Below are positions 44,713 through 56,990 of a DNA stretch of 64,000 nucleotides, piece by piece. Both the position numbers and the translations under genes were made by a program. Each line of letters begins with the position of its first letter. The first letter of the stretch is position 1. Under the pieces are notes generated by a model. The model ran no database searches. It was not told the DNA's origin and saw only the letters and a program-made list of their open reading frames with translations. The DNA is from Bolinopsis microptera (lineage: Eukaryota; Ctenophora; Tentaculata; Lobata; Bolinopsidae). Location of the stretch: the NCBI RefSeq assembly GCF_026151205.1, contig NC_087074.1, positions 7,357,726 to 7,421,725 on the forward strand, written 5' to 3'.

Positions 44713-45741
44713 ATGACTGTCAGATACAACAACGCTACAATCTACGGTATTCAAGAGGATTTTGAGAGATATCTGTGGCTTTCATATCTAATCATAGTTC
44801 TAGTATCTTCGCTAATAGGAGATACTATCGTTCTGATCGCTTCAACTAAATACAACGCCTTCAAACTGAATAAATCAATAGTAACAGTGATCCAGCACAT
44901 GGCGATCTGTGACCTGGTGATCACCACAACATTTGTGCTGCCCACAATAATTGCAATGTTCCTAGACAAGTGGATCCTGGGAGACACCCTAGCAATCACT
45001 CACAGATTCATAGAGTTCTGGGCTCTGCCAGTGTGTAACGTGCTGGTGGGAGTGCTGACTACAAGTAAGTTCCTCCTGGTCAGATACCCGCTACACACCC
45101 GGAACTGGACCAGCAACAAGGCCCACGTGGTGTGCTGTCTGGTGTGGTGTGGGTTTGCTGCTATCTCAGTCACATCACTGCTCCTGTGCAATGAGGCCCT
45201 TATATTCGACTACACAAGTTACGAGTTTGATGCCGACTACTCTCGTTTGGAATCCAACGCTGGCAAATTCATTGATGTTCTAATCAGTACAGTGAACTTT
45301 ATCACCATACTGTTAGTCATGGTAACGACTGTATTGACCCTCCAATACCTATCTGAAGCCAGGAAGGTAGCTCGCCGGAGTAGGGGGTCTCTCCGGTGGC
45401 AGGGTGGTGTAACAGTGATGATGACGGGGTTTGTGTACTGTGTCTCCTCGCTTCCTTACGCTATCTACACCATGATGGAGCACTTTGTCAAGGACCCTAG
45501 CTCTCCTAGTTTTGTTAACTTTGAGAGGAGCTCTGAGTGGTTGACGCTGTTGAATGTTATGTCTAACTTTTATATTTATAGTCTAACTGTACCCAGCTTT
45601 AGGAGGTTTCTCGGGACTAAGGTGTTGTTTTTCAAGGATAGAGTGGTTCCTTCAAACAAAGTTCAAAATGAATGTCAGTTGGATGGGAAACAGGAGAGGA
45701 CGTTTGTGGAAGTGGAACTTAGGAAGATTCAGCCAGTATGA
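44713..45741 (+). CDS. Rhodopsin-like (class A) GPCR, intronless CDS, paralogue of 7150-8214
   Basis: ATG at 44713 gives MTVRYNNATIYGIQEDFERY, aligned with both paralogues. The open frame extends further 5', but that part is separated by an acceptor-like CTCCTTTACAG and is not conserved. The product is 342 residues. TM2 holds CDLVI, the TM3 end reads KFLLVRYPLHTR, TM6 CVSSLPYAIY and TM7 LLNVMSNFYIYSLTVPSFRR. The receptor lacks the usual DRY and NPxxY forms in the same way as its paralogues. It is tail-to-tail with the copy at 46083-47183, 341 bp apart. Ligand unknown. Confidence 0.88.
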   Translation: MTVRYNNATIYGIQEDFERYLWLSYLIIVLVSSLIGDTIVLIASTKYNAFKLNKSIVTVIQHMAICDLVITTTFVLPTIIAMFLDKWILGDTLAITHRFIEFWALPVCNVLVGVLTTSKFLLVRYPLHTRNWTSNKAHVVCCLVWCGFAAISVTSLLLCNEALIFDYTSYEFDADYSRLESNAGKFIDVLISTVNFITILLVMVTTVLTLQYLSEARKVARRSRGSLRWQGGVTVMMTGFVYCVSSLPYAIYTMMEHFVKDPSSPSFVNFERSSEWLTLLNVMSNFYIYSLTVPSFRRFLGTKVLFFKDRVVPSNKVQNECQLDGKQERTFVEVELRKIQPV

Positions 45742-46082
45742 ACTTTGATGACTAAAATATAATTAGGTAATTTTTCGAGTAAACTTTTTATTTTATTAGT
45801 CTTTCATTTTATCAGATCGCTAATCTATAGCTGTTGAAACTTCTCACTGTATCCAATTCATTTTGTTATTATACAATTTCGGTATTTGTTTACAAATTTC
45901 TGAACTAGTTTGAAAACATTATATCTAAAAGTAAAAAGATATTGCAACACTAAAAATAAAAAATATCTTATCAAATTATGTACACAGCATAGGTCAGCAA
46001 AACAACAACTATTGCAAATAACACAAAATCCAAACGTGGCAACCAGACAATAGTTTATAACACATAAAAAACATGAAATAAT

Positions 46083-47183
46083 TCAATTCCAATTTTCATT
46101 TTTTGCCTCAGGCAGCGGCGAGGGAACTGTTTTACAGCTTCTAATTTTCATTCTTTTGAAAATATTGCTATCAAGATCAACTTTATCTCCCGTCCTCTCT
46201 TCTTGAGTACTGAGACTCATCCTCATATTAATACCCTTCAAGGACCCATCAGGTGACATCCACGGGTGAAAATTCAGGATTTTAGACCACAGAAAGTTCC
46301 TAAAACTAGGAATAGTCATGCTATAAATGTAAAAGTTGGACATCACGTTCAGAAACGTCAAATACTCCGAGTTTCTCTCAAACTGAATCATAAAGTCCCC
46401 ATCAAACTGTAACACAGACATTATCTTGTAAACAGTGTAGGGAAGAGAGGACACACAGAACACTAGCCCCGTCATGACCACAGTAAGAATACCCTGCCAC
46501 CGCAGCGAACCTCCCCCTCGTCTGGAAACCTCCCTAGCCTCCACCAGGAACCGGAGAGACAGCACTGTCATTAGGATCACGATGATGGGGATGCAGAACA
46601 CTATGTAGCTTACTATCCGAGCAAACTGGTCCCAGCAACTGGGGGAAGACAAGGGGTCGTAGTCTGTGTCGAACTCGTAGCTGGTGTAGTCGAATATAAG
46701 GTGGGGTCTCCTTATCAGGGAGGTTAATGATATCGCAGCAAAGGTGGCCCAGAACACCAGACACACGGAGTGAGCTTTGTTTTTCGACCAGGATCTTGTC
46801 CGGAGAGGATACCTTACCAGCAGGTACTTGCTGGTAGTCAAGACCCCTACTAAGATATAGTTCATGGGGAACACCCAGAACTCTAGGTACTTCTGGAGAT
46901 AAGCCATGTTGGTCCCCAGGATCCACCCATCTACCACTATTGATATGATAGTGGGGATTATAAAGCAGCCTGATATCACCAGGTCACACACGGCCATGTG
47001 CTGGATCACTGCGATGATGAACTTGTTGAGTTTGAAAGCGTGGCATCTGTTGGAGGCGATGAGGACGATGCTGTCTCCTAGCAGGGAGGATATCAGCACT
47101 ATCAGCAGGTATGTGATCCACAGGTACCTCTCAAAGTCATCCTGGATACCGTAGATTGTGACGTTGTTGGATTTTACAGTCAT
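46083..47183 (-). CDS. Rhodopsin-like (class A) GPCR, intronless, third paralogue
   Basis: 366 residues from MTVKSNNVTIYGIQDDFERY. TM1 YLLIVLISSLLGDSIVLIA, TM2 with CDLVI, TM3 end KYLLVRYPLRTRSWSKNKAH, TM6 CVSSLPYTVYKIM, TM7 LNVMSNFYIYSMTIPSFRNF. The cytoplasmic tail is longer than in the other two and has basic clusters (MKIRSCKT). Convergent with 44713-45741, so the pair may be an inverted duplication; the third copy is about 36 kb away in the same giant intron. Role in signalling is by family only. Confidence 0.88.
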   Translation of the reverse strand: MTVKSNNVTIYGIQDDFERYLWITYLLIVLISSLLGDSIVLIASNRCHAFKLNKFIIAVIQHMAVCDLVISGCFIIPTIISIVVDGWILGTNMAYLQKYLEFWVFPMNYILVGVLTTSKYLLVRYPLRTRSWSKNKAHSVCLVFWATFAAISLTSLIRRPHLIFDYTSYEFDTDYDPLSSPSCWDQFARIVSYIVFCIPIIVILMTVLSLRFLVEAREVSRRGGGSLRWQGILTVVMTGLVFCVSSLPYTVYKIMSVLQFDGDFMIQFERNSEYLTFLNVMSNFYIYSMTIPSFRNFLWSKILNFHPWMSPDGSLKGINMRMSLSTQEERTGDKVDLDSNIFKRMKIRSCKTVPSPLPEAKNENWN

Positions 47184-47584
47184 TATATTGTCATCAGCTG
47201 GTTACGGAGAAAGTCCTTTTGGAAGGTTAAGTTGTTAATTATTAAACAATATCTGATCGAATGTTTATCCAATAAACATAGAATTACTCGTGTAAATATT
47301 GTGTCGGATAAGCTTGACAATCACTAAACAGTAAGCTAGTATTCAAACTTTCAAAGTGTACAAGTGAATAGAGTACAGACTTCATATCAAACGATCACTC
47401 AAAAAGTATCCAAAGTGTACAAGTGAGTCATCAATCCAGAACAATGAGCTAACTAACCAGAGTAAGTTGTACTTTATATAACTGTATAACTATTCAATAA
47501 GTTATCCGGTGTATTACAACTTGAATAGAGTATATTATACATATGAATATTCAATGAGTATATTAGTGTAATAAAGATAAAGTT

Positions 47585-47806
47585 GTTGATCATGAATATT
47601 GAATATTCAGTACTGAATATTCGTATAGTGTATTGAAACTAAGAAAGTCGGTGTTATAAAATGATGTAGCCTTTTGGTTTTGGTTCAAGGAGCAAAACAA
47701 AGGTAAAGTTTACGATCATGAATATTCAATAGTCACGAATATTCGTTTAGTGTATTGAAACTAAGAAAGTCTGTGTTATAAAATGATGTAGCCTTTTGGT
47801 TTTTTT
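47585..47806. repeat. Imperfect tandem duplication (~125-bp spacing)
   Basis: Two copies share gatcatgaatatt, gaatattcgt-tagtgtattg and aaactaagaaagtc followed by gtgttataaaatgatgtagc. Confidence 0.8.
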
Positions 47807-47825
47807 TTCAGGAGATCAGAATATA

Positions 47826-47855
47826 CAGGGTGTACCAGAGTAAATGACCACCCTG
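47826..47855. mobile_element. 30-bp TA-flanked inverted repeat, possible minimal Tc1-like relic
   Basis: TA|CAGGGTG...CACCCTG|TA with only 16 bp between the arms. The CAGGGTG end is shared with the MITE at 37795-38516. Confidence 0.4.
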
Positions 47856-50158
47856 TAATCTGTATAACGGACACTTAGGCAGGGTGCTAGGATATGGAAT
47901 ACACTCCGCCCCAGATACATGGTATAGACTTTGTAAAACAAACTTATTAGCCTAGAACAACAGAATGAGTGGGATGATCCTCACAAGTCACAGCTGTTGA
48001 AACTAAATCTTTAAACATTCTGATAACACAAAATCAGTTTAACACGCAACAATATACCAGTACAAATAACTTTATTTCTTTTCTTTTCGGTCACTTTGTC
48101 AGAGGATGAATCAGTATTGAGCTAGTTCTGTTCTATAAATTGAGTTCTTTTGATGACGAATCTACTTATAGTTACAATTATTAAAAGCCTGGTCGTAATA
48201 GTATTTCAAAGTTAAGCTTGCGCACAACACTGTAAACTGAAAAGTTGTAACTTGATAAAGTTTTAAATTAAAATTAACAAAATTTAAGTTTGAGATCTTA
48301 AGAGTTGTACTTTAACACTCGATCTAAAGTATTTAAGTAACACATATGATTACGTCATTACACTATTATAGTAAAATTATTACGTCATCATAATCACATA
48401 ACGTTGATTATAGTATTGATGCACGAGAGAGGAATTAAACGCGAAATTTAATAAAACCATAATTTAAATTTAACATTTCAACAAACTTAATATCGACCTA
48501 GAGACAATATAATGCAAACAACAAAGGCCTTCGCTTCCGCCTGTGTCTACTAGGGTTTGGTTTTTAAATAAGAAAAAGAGAAAAAATATACAATGTGCAG
48601 TAAACAAACAAAGTAGCAATTAATAAAGTAAAATAGTTGAAAAGTGTATCGAATCTGAGAGTGTTATAAAAAATAGAATCCGTCCTAAACTCTCTAACTC
48701 TACGGATGGATTACCGGTCCTGTTGAACAATTAAACTTTAAACACTCTGAACTCTTTTAAAACATCCTGAATAAAACTGGCTCTGTTTGTGCATCCGTAA
48801 AAAAGCACTATTACTTGCACTATTACTTGTAAGCAAGGTTAAACTTATAGACGACTTAGTCGAGTAGTTGGCTTACAGCCGAAACTTAGACGTTGTAGTT
48901 TATGGTATTCTGAGATTCATAATGTCCTGATCCCGTACAAAAGTGGCGTTTCTTTTTTGATGTATTATAACGCAAAATATTGACTATTTGTAACAAGTTA
49001 TTGAAACTTTAATTCCAAAGAATTGAAATATCATGACAAGTAAGACATAAGTAACTTAGTAATACAAAGATATTATAAAATCTGGTAAGCCGGAAATTTG
49101 ATAAGTTGGACAAAATGTAGGTACTTATTAATATGCTTGTCAAGTTCAATGAGGAAATTGAGCAGAAGAGTATGATGAATATTATACGTAATTAATATTA
49201 AATATATAGTAAATTATATATTTAATATGTAATATAAACATAAAGGTAAAGACTAAAGGTATGATAAGCTTGTGACAAGTAGCGAGCTGACTTCATTTCC
49301 TGCTTATTCATCAACGTCTCTCTCAATATAACACGTGATCACCCGAAGAAGAACTAATATTGTATTATTTATTTTTAACGATAATTGCTTAGAAATCAAA
49401 ATGGCTGAACGATGTACCCTGTACCTTTTGCAGTGTCGGTCCTTTTTTGAACAATTCCAAAACATAAAGATAACTTCGCTTCAGCGAAGAGTTTTTGAAG
49501 GGGCAAATTTTGATGACAGATCTTGCCATCAAAATAAAACTCAAATTTGTATCTAATCAGTAATGCCAATATCTTGATACAGATCGGAGAAATACCCAAC
49601 ACTTAAACTGCCATCTAATCAGATACCGAGCGTCCTCTATAAGTTTATATTAACTTATTAACGTATCACATTGTGATCAAAGTGTTTTTAAGAGGATGGG
49701 GACTTGTCCCGTTGTGATAAACAATTTTATTTGTTGAGTCATTCATTCTGGCCGTTGGAGCATACAAAAATTTAAGTTTTCGCGATATTTGTCAGATAAG
49801 GTTTAAATTCCATCGTAAAGTTGCTGATCTACACATTGGCATTTTCCTATTAAGAATGCTCAGTGCAGTGCCCTTGTGAGGGATTATTACTATTTTTATT
49901 ATAAACTTGTTAAGATTAAAATTGGTCATTAGAACCATCCGGGCACCGTTTCTGTTTACAATCAATCATCACCGAACATTATTTTTGCCCTCATCGGTAA
50001 AACTAAAATATCTACTAAAATGCAAAGTTCAATTTTGTGGTAATATGATCTTCTTACTTTGCAATGTTAACACTTGTACCGCGACATCAGCCTAAATAAA
50101 AGGATAAAGACAGTCCCATAGTTGGATCACCATTGCTGCATGTGCGCGCGACGTGATA
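47856..50158. other. No gene recognised
   Basis: AT-rich sequence. A small inverted pair aacttcgcttcagcgaag lies near 49470. Open frames overlap each other on both strands without features. Confidence 0.45.
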
Positions 50159-51024
50159 GTAGAGGCTCTTACGGGCATTGTCTGCTCGATACGTTAGGGA
50201 CCCCAGATACACCTTACTAGACGTATTTTTGACCGTAGAATCGATTGAAAGTGGTTTCAAGATGATTGGACTGATTGTTCTGGGGTAAAATCGCAAAAAA
50301 CCGATTTTTGGGCCAAAAATAGGCCAAAAAACCATGTTTTTTGATATTTTGAGCAAGTTAATTTTGTTGGCATGTCGGCAAAACTTGCATAAAGATAGCT
50401 AAAAGACAGCCGCACAAGATTGTATAAAAATAAAACAAATCCCTCTATTTGTTCTGAGGTAAAAATCCAAAAAAGTGGTAAAAATTTTGACTTTTTTGCT
50501 CTAAGTTTGAATAATTTTTTGCAGTTCTATTAAATCAACCCAAAAATAGTCACATCGTGTTTGCCTAAATTTTTCCTTTCCGAGAAGTACCCACTTCATA
50601 TACTTAATCGAAGTTTGAATATTGTCACTCCGCAAGCGTTTTTGCCAAATTTTCGACGCGCACTACGCGCAAAAGCATTTTAGTTGTTATCAATTGGCAC
50701 CCGCGCACCCGCGCGTTCATCATAAATTTCAAACAGCTATAACTCAGCGAGATTATGTCCGTTCTAGCTCATATTTTCACACTAAATAGAAAATAATGTG
50801 ATCTTATTGCTGACAAAATATGGATATAATTACTTTATTTGCTTTAGAGTAATAGACTGTCAAAGTTTAAAACGCGCATTGGTATAGCACGTGACTAATA
50901 AGGCCAAATTTATACTTCTTAACATATTATCGATCCTTAGACATCATACTATTGTGTCCAATTAGCGGTTAGGTCTCTAAACTCGTAGCAGAAAACACGT
51001 CTTTTTGCCCGTAAGAGCCTCTAC
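50159..51024. mobile_element. TA-flanked non-autonomous element (MITE), 866 bp
   Basis: Starts GTAGAGGCTCTTACGGGC and ends with its exact complement GCCCGTAAGAGCCTCTAC. TA lies immediately outside on both sides (50157-50158, 51025-51026). The interior has A-rich runs (gccaaaaataggccaaaaaa) and a GC-rich cacccgcgcacccgcgcg patch, no transposase. Confidence 0.82.
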
Positions 51025-51538
51025 TATGAGACACCGTTGCATGAGATTGTAATTCAGTACTTACATTTGATCATTCTCACTTCAAATAACGACCTGTACT
51101 TCACGTAGCTTTACGTGTTGCAGCTAGTAAAACAAAACCAGAAATGAGTGATCAGACAAATTAAGATACCGTTTTAAATGAGGGTTACAAAATCTGAAAT
51201 ATAGGATTGTAACCACTAGCAACAGGGAGTGGCTCAACCAAATAGTTAACTAATCTGTAGAACTATCAGATATGAGACGTGGCATGATACTGTAACAAAT
51301 TACAAAAGCTTACTCAAGAATACTTAATAAAAGCATTGATAAAGAATAATATAGTTAATAACGAAGCAGATTTTAATATGTCGCGACAAACCGTATAACC
51401 TTTATACTTATTTCACAGAAGCTGTTCCGTTCGGAAATTGAGCAGAAGAATATTTAGAACATATTATGGTATAATATCTATGTAATAGATAAAATAAATG
51501 ATAAAATCTTACTATATATAAAGCGAGACGATATATAT

Positions 51539-51822
51539 ATATATCCGTACCATTTTACTGACACCACGACATCAACTTTAACACGACTTTCCGCAAAAAC
51601 CGTAAAAGATATACAACTTAAACTTTTTTGATTGGTTCAAATGCTCTAATGGTCTTCAAATCAGCATGAAAAAATAAAAAATTGACCAAGGAATAATAAT
51701 TTTAGTGCCCAAAATGTGGACCCCCAAGTGGTGTCAAAAACGTGAATTAAATAGGTAATAATTATTTTAGTCTCTTGAGTCTTGACACCACTTTAGAATT
51801 AGACGGGTGCCTGCTAGTATAT
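51539..51822. repeat. Dispersed ~280-bp repeat, copy 1
   Basis: From atatccgtaccatttt to acgggtgcctgctagtat. A second copy in the same orientation lies at 56716-56990. The shared end ctagtatt and the TA-rich flank suggest a transposon end or SINE-like family. Confidence 0.8.
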
Positions 51823-52639
51823 AATAAAATATAAACTACTAGAAACCCGCTAGTCGAAAGATTTGTTCGAGGGAATTTAAAAAATCAGTTATGTTTTAAT
51901 TTCTATTCATCAATCATGATCTAGCTCTGTTATACTGTAGAAATTATGGATTTTTTTCGACAAGTTTTAAATATAAATAAATAAATAGATATATTCTCGA
52001 TAGTATTGCCTGAATAAACAGTATCTGGAGAGAAGATTTGTAGGATACAATACTTGAGTAGGAACAGTGTGTGTAAAGCTCTAGAGCTCTAGGACGTGTA
52101 GGTACTTCGCACGACAATAGCTGGATAACGCAACATTGTTCACACACGTTTCGTGTACCTTCTAAGTTTATCAATTACAGTGAATGGGATATTGACTTTG
52201 AGTAGGGAATGTTGAGACATGATCGGATCTTGTGATATAAAGTAAGAATAGATTATCACCTTATATTTGATCCTTCGAACAGCTGTTGAGCAATGAAACG
52301 CAAACATAATCTTAGCAAAATGAATATATTTCTTTTATCTTCAGCATTTAATCAGTCACATAATCTCAAATTATTTGTTATATAGTAGTGTTGAAAGTAT
52401 TAAAGTAAAAAAAAGTAGATTATCACGTCATGTAATCCTCAACAAGCTAGTATACAATTTACGCTATGACTATGTCCCCGTTGCCGGAGGGATTTCGTCA
52501 AGTTTAAAATATAATAAAGACTAGAAACCCGCTAGTCTAAAGCTTTGTTCGAGAAAATTTAAAAAATTATTTTTGTTTCAATTTCTCTAATCTCTAATCA
52601 TCTAGCTCTAACCTCTGTAATGTAGAAAGTATGGATTTT
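51822..52639. repeat. Two ~130-bp related repeats (51822-51954 and 52508-52639)
   Basis: Both contain actagaaacccgctagtc, tttgttcgag-aatttaaaaaat, atctagctct and gtagaaa-tatggattt. A separate block, gatttcgtcaagtttaaaat, occurs at about 52490 and 53100. The region is a mosaic of old repeat fragments. Confidence 0.7.
52366..52404 (+). repeat. Fragment of the hairpin-element sequence
   Basis: tcaaattatttgttatatag and the following tagtgttgaaagtattaaa are identical to the inner part of the hairpin arm at 62814-62852. Confidence 0.8.
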
Positions 52640-53136
52640 ATTTGACAATGACGACAAAGTTGTAAGTATTCAGATTCCCTAAAACTCTAAAAGATACTTT
52701 CTACTGCATCGAAAAATATCAATCACAACCAAAGTTATGAATAGTGATATCGTGAGCGTAAATGTGGGCTAGTTTAAGTTATGACGTATTATAAAGCATG
52801 GCAACGCGCGTTGCTAATCTGTTATTGCTCGCGCACGTGCAATCTCTTGCCGTTGCTATTAGCAACGACGCAGGTAACCTTTGATGAAATTACGCCATTA
52901 TTAATTTATTATAACTTTATAACGTTTATTTTACCTCACTTCCGACGTTAATTATAAAAAATCTAAAGCCTTAATAAAAATTCTAAGAATGCTATATCCT
53001 ATTCCTATCCTTTTTTTTACAACCCTGCTAAAAATGACGAGGTTACAACTCCAATTGCGAGCTGAAATTGGCGTCACCAAGGGGTCATTTTTGCCGGGGG
53101 ATTTCGTCAAGTTTAAAATATAGTATAGATATGATA

Positions 53137-53310
53137 AAATCTACAGTCTACACTGTGAACTATCTCAGATACCGTAAACAGTGTGTAGTAATTGGAGGAT
53201 AAGAATGTCTAATCTGGGCTCCACAGGGCTCAATCCTAGGACCTTTCATGCTTTTTGTACTATTTATTAATGACATGTCAGAATGCGTAAGAGAAGGTAA
53301 AAATACGTGA
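53137..53310 (+). pseudogene. LINE (non-LTR) reverse transcriptase fragment
   Basis: One frame reads YLRYRKQCVVIGG, a stop, then ECLIWAPQGSILGPFMLFVL and FINDMSECVREG before TGA. The (V/A)PQGS-x-LGP-x-LF-x-x-x-IND block is the classic segment before the YxDD catalytic box in non-LTR reverse transcriptases. The catalytic box itself was not found downstream. In-frame stops show it is dead. Confidence 0.8.
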
Positions 53311-56300
53311 GGCTGGAGCGACCAAGCTAGATTCTACAAGCATACAATTACATAATATATATGGGAGCAAAACATGCTCACCCACTGTAAGAAAGCTAGT
53401 TAACGTTGAGGTTTAATGTAAAGAACACTACGGTTTATCTTATTAAGGACCGCAAACAAGAGAGGGCGTTCTATTTAGCACAAATTATAAGCCCTTTTGA
53501 AAATTGCAGTGTTATCTGGAGGCCAACATGAACAATTGTTGTCTTGATTAACAAAGTTGAAAGCATTTACAGCAGGATCATCAATATATTAATGACATCG
53601 ATCTGTATGGGCGTCAGATCTATAGGAGCTGAAGTATGAATATACATACCTACTTCTATTCCATACAATTACAATACAATAGTCAATCTGTACTGAAGCT
53701 CCTATGAAAGTATGAAGCACCCAGATCACAAGAGATGTATCTCGACAACATGACGTAACCTTGGCTGTTTAAGAGCACGAGTTTGAGATAACTTAAGATA
53801 AAAAGCAGAATGAAGGTCATCAAAATGAGGGTAATGACTAATCATATCAGGTGGTGATATGATATAACAGAATATAAGAATATACGTCGGTAGTTCATTT
53901 ATAATTACGTTTTGAATGGTTTCGTTATCAAGTCAGGAAAATGTTCGTTTCTGACAAAACGAACATAGTGATAGAGAGGTGTATTCTTCTTTGAGTTTAA
54001 CAATGGTTTGCAATTACATTACGGTAGATTCAACGGTGGATAATCACGTAGCAACGGTGGATAATCGCGGAGCAATCCGTAGTCTGTCTACCATGACGTT
54101 ATGTCTGTTTTAACAATTTTCCACGTCAAACTCTGCTTCTTGATTTAAGAGGATACCTTAGAGGATACATTACTAAGAAGGAATTGATCTGATATCAGAT
54201 AACTGGGGAATGTGATCTTAAGACTGTGTTTATCTTATAAAGTTATAACCGTGAAGCTTTACAACACGCTGAGCCACATGGGATTAAGACAGAATGACTA
54301 AACAGACTTAAAGGAAGTTGAAATAAACGCGCTGTATAAAATTATAATAATCCTCGATAATATTTACGATTTGGAGGTTTAAACAAGCCGTATAAGGAAA
54401 ACCATTAGAGTTCTCAACAATTAATCTCAACGGGCTGAATCGAACGCAGGAGCGTTTAGTCAATATGTGAAACCACGCGGAGTTTAGTACTAATGAGCGT
54501 ATGGACTACAATTAATCTCTCGACTCAGTAACTCCATTTGCTCAAACCTGGAGGATGAAACGTGTCCAGAAACGTTTGCAGCTGTGCCGCTTTATTATCA
54601 TCATCACTGGTAGACACCTCACAGTAGAAAAGAAGTAACGTAGTGTGAGTGTGATTAGGTGTACAGTTAATCAAGTCTTGCCTTATAACCGTTGGATCCG
54701 TGTTAATGGTGTATTGTATATTTTGTTAGATTGTTAGATTGACCTAATCTACTACTTTTCAGACCAAAGAATACCAATTGGGCAGCTATATAGTTAATAA
54801 AGTCACAAAATTCTTATCGCTTTGAGTTTGCCGGATATAATTATAGCTTTGTTGAATTTATTATTTTGATTAAAAAATTACGCGATATAATTGTATCGTT
54901 TGGTAAGTTACTACTTGACTATAATAAATATCTTAAAAGTAATCTTAATAAATATCTTAAAAGTAATCTTTCAAGATATCAAGATATCAGTCCAATCGGT
55001 ATTGCATCGTTGTCTGACTAATGGTAAACATTTATAAAAATAAATGTTATGAAGAGTATGAACACTGAAACATACTCATACTGTAAAGGATGCTGTGCGA
55101 GGGCCGAAATTGAAACATGGTAACCTCAAACCTGAGATGACAACTGACACGTGACATAGTGATTATTCACGTGACTACACATGTGACAGGTAACTGCAGT
55201 TGGGCCTAAATTGACAGGGAACCCAGGGAGTCTCGCCGGCTACTATGTTTACATGACATACTTTACATAATTACGCCGCCGAATTTAGCATTTATAATAT
55301 TTTACATGTATAATATTTCAGTACATGGTACTACTACTAGTACTACTTACTTTAGGTACTTTACTACTAGTACTTCTAGAGAAGGACATGTTGCCATGTG
55401 ATTACAGTATTTGATAAGTTACCATTACTCTAAGTGATACTGTCAAGATATCAGTCCGACCACAAATCGGGTCGTACAGCACAGGCCACAGTCAGTACCG
55501 GAAGTTCAAGAACTGGGTTTGATGTGTCTATCTCACAAACAGCAATCGCAAAGCAGGTCTCACTAGCATGTCTTACATTATATATTAGTATTTAGGTTTC
55601 ATCCTGAATTTTCTATTTTATGAGCTTATGAGATTATAACATTGTCATATTGAGTAAACATTGGCTGGCACTTCGGGCCGGTCCCCAACCAAAACATGTT
55701 GTGTATAAGTTACCTATGTAAGCTAAGTACCGAAGTGGAAGCCTGATTGTGTTTGAAAAAGGAAACTTTTGAAAAGATATTTTATGGGCTGGAGAACTTC
55801 GGAAAGAAATCAAGGCAAGAGTTTTGATAGCGAAGTGTTTTATTTTGCTGAAAATCTCTTCCTACATATTGTCTGATAACTATTATTACATTCATCTTTT
55901 AAATACATTTCTATCTTGCCCCTAACATGTGACGACAGTTGATTAGAAACAAAACATGAAGTCTCGCCAGCAATTTAGCAGGATTTCCGTTGAATTCATC
56001 ATGTGAAGGAAAGGTTCGTTTAATATTTTAGTGTCCCTATTTAAACTTGTCGTTATATTAATTAAACAAATTACTATTTATTTACAAATCCAACAGTTTA
56101 TGTCACGTCTGATCCACTCAGCGAGCCACAAATAGCTGAATTATAAATAATACTTTAAAATTTGCTGCTTATGGGAAGATCTCCAACCGATTCTCCACTG
56201 TGAATCCTTATATTAAGCATGACTTAAGAACGATCTTAACTTACCAAGCTTCGCTTACCTTTATTTTTCAGTATCCGTCAGAACAAAAGTATGTTTTGAT

Positions 56301-56715
56301 TTGAATTTCTTTAACTGCGTTGTAGGAAATTATGAAGCGTTTATTAATTCATCAGCAACAAATAAACAAGAGTAAAGGCAATCTCTTCATTTGTTTTCTA
56401 GTCATCTCCAAGCCAATTTGATCATTTTTATGATTACAAACTCCGGTTTTAGATTGAGCTATTGCAAGATACAATTCTGGTGAAGATTTAATACTTATAC
56501 GAAAAGAGCACCTTATTCTAAATACACATCTTTCATAACAGCTCCTTTGGCTCTAGCAAATTGACTGTTGATCAAATAAAATGAACACTTTTTGGACGCT
56601 CACTAGATGTTATCTGCAAATTGACTGTTGATCAAATAAAATGGATATTGTCGGGTAGAAGTAAGAAGTTATCTGCAGATTGTTTTATAGAGCACGTACG
56701 ATATATTTATGTTTA
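53311..56715. other. No gene recognised
   Basis: AT-rich intron sequence. Short duplications include taataaatatcttaaaagta near 54925-54968 and ctgcaaattgactgttgatc near 56556-56640. No coding exon seen. Confidence 0.45.
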
Positions 56716-56990
56716 TATATCCGTACCATTTTGCTGACACCACGGCATCAACTTTAACACAACTTTCCGCAATAACCGTAAAACTAAAAGATATATAACT
56801 GAAAATTTTTTGACTGGTTCAAATGCTTTAATGGCATTCAAATCAGCATGAGAAAATAAAAATTGGCCAACTAGTGCCCAAAATTTGGACCCCCAATTGG
56901 TGTCAAAAACGCGAATTAAATAGGTAATAATTATTTTAGTCTCTTGAGTCTTGACACCACTTTAGTGTTAGACGGGTTCCTGCTAGTATT
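56716..56990. repeat. Dispersed ~280-bp repeat, copy 2
   Basis: Same orientation and order of blocks as 51539-51822, including gacaccac, aaactttccgca-type and gtcttgacaccactttag segments. Confidence 0.8.
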
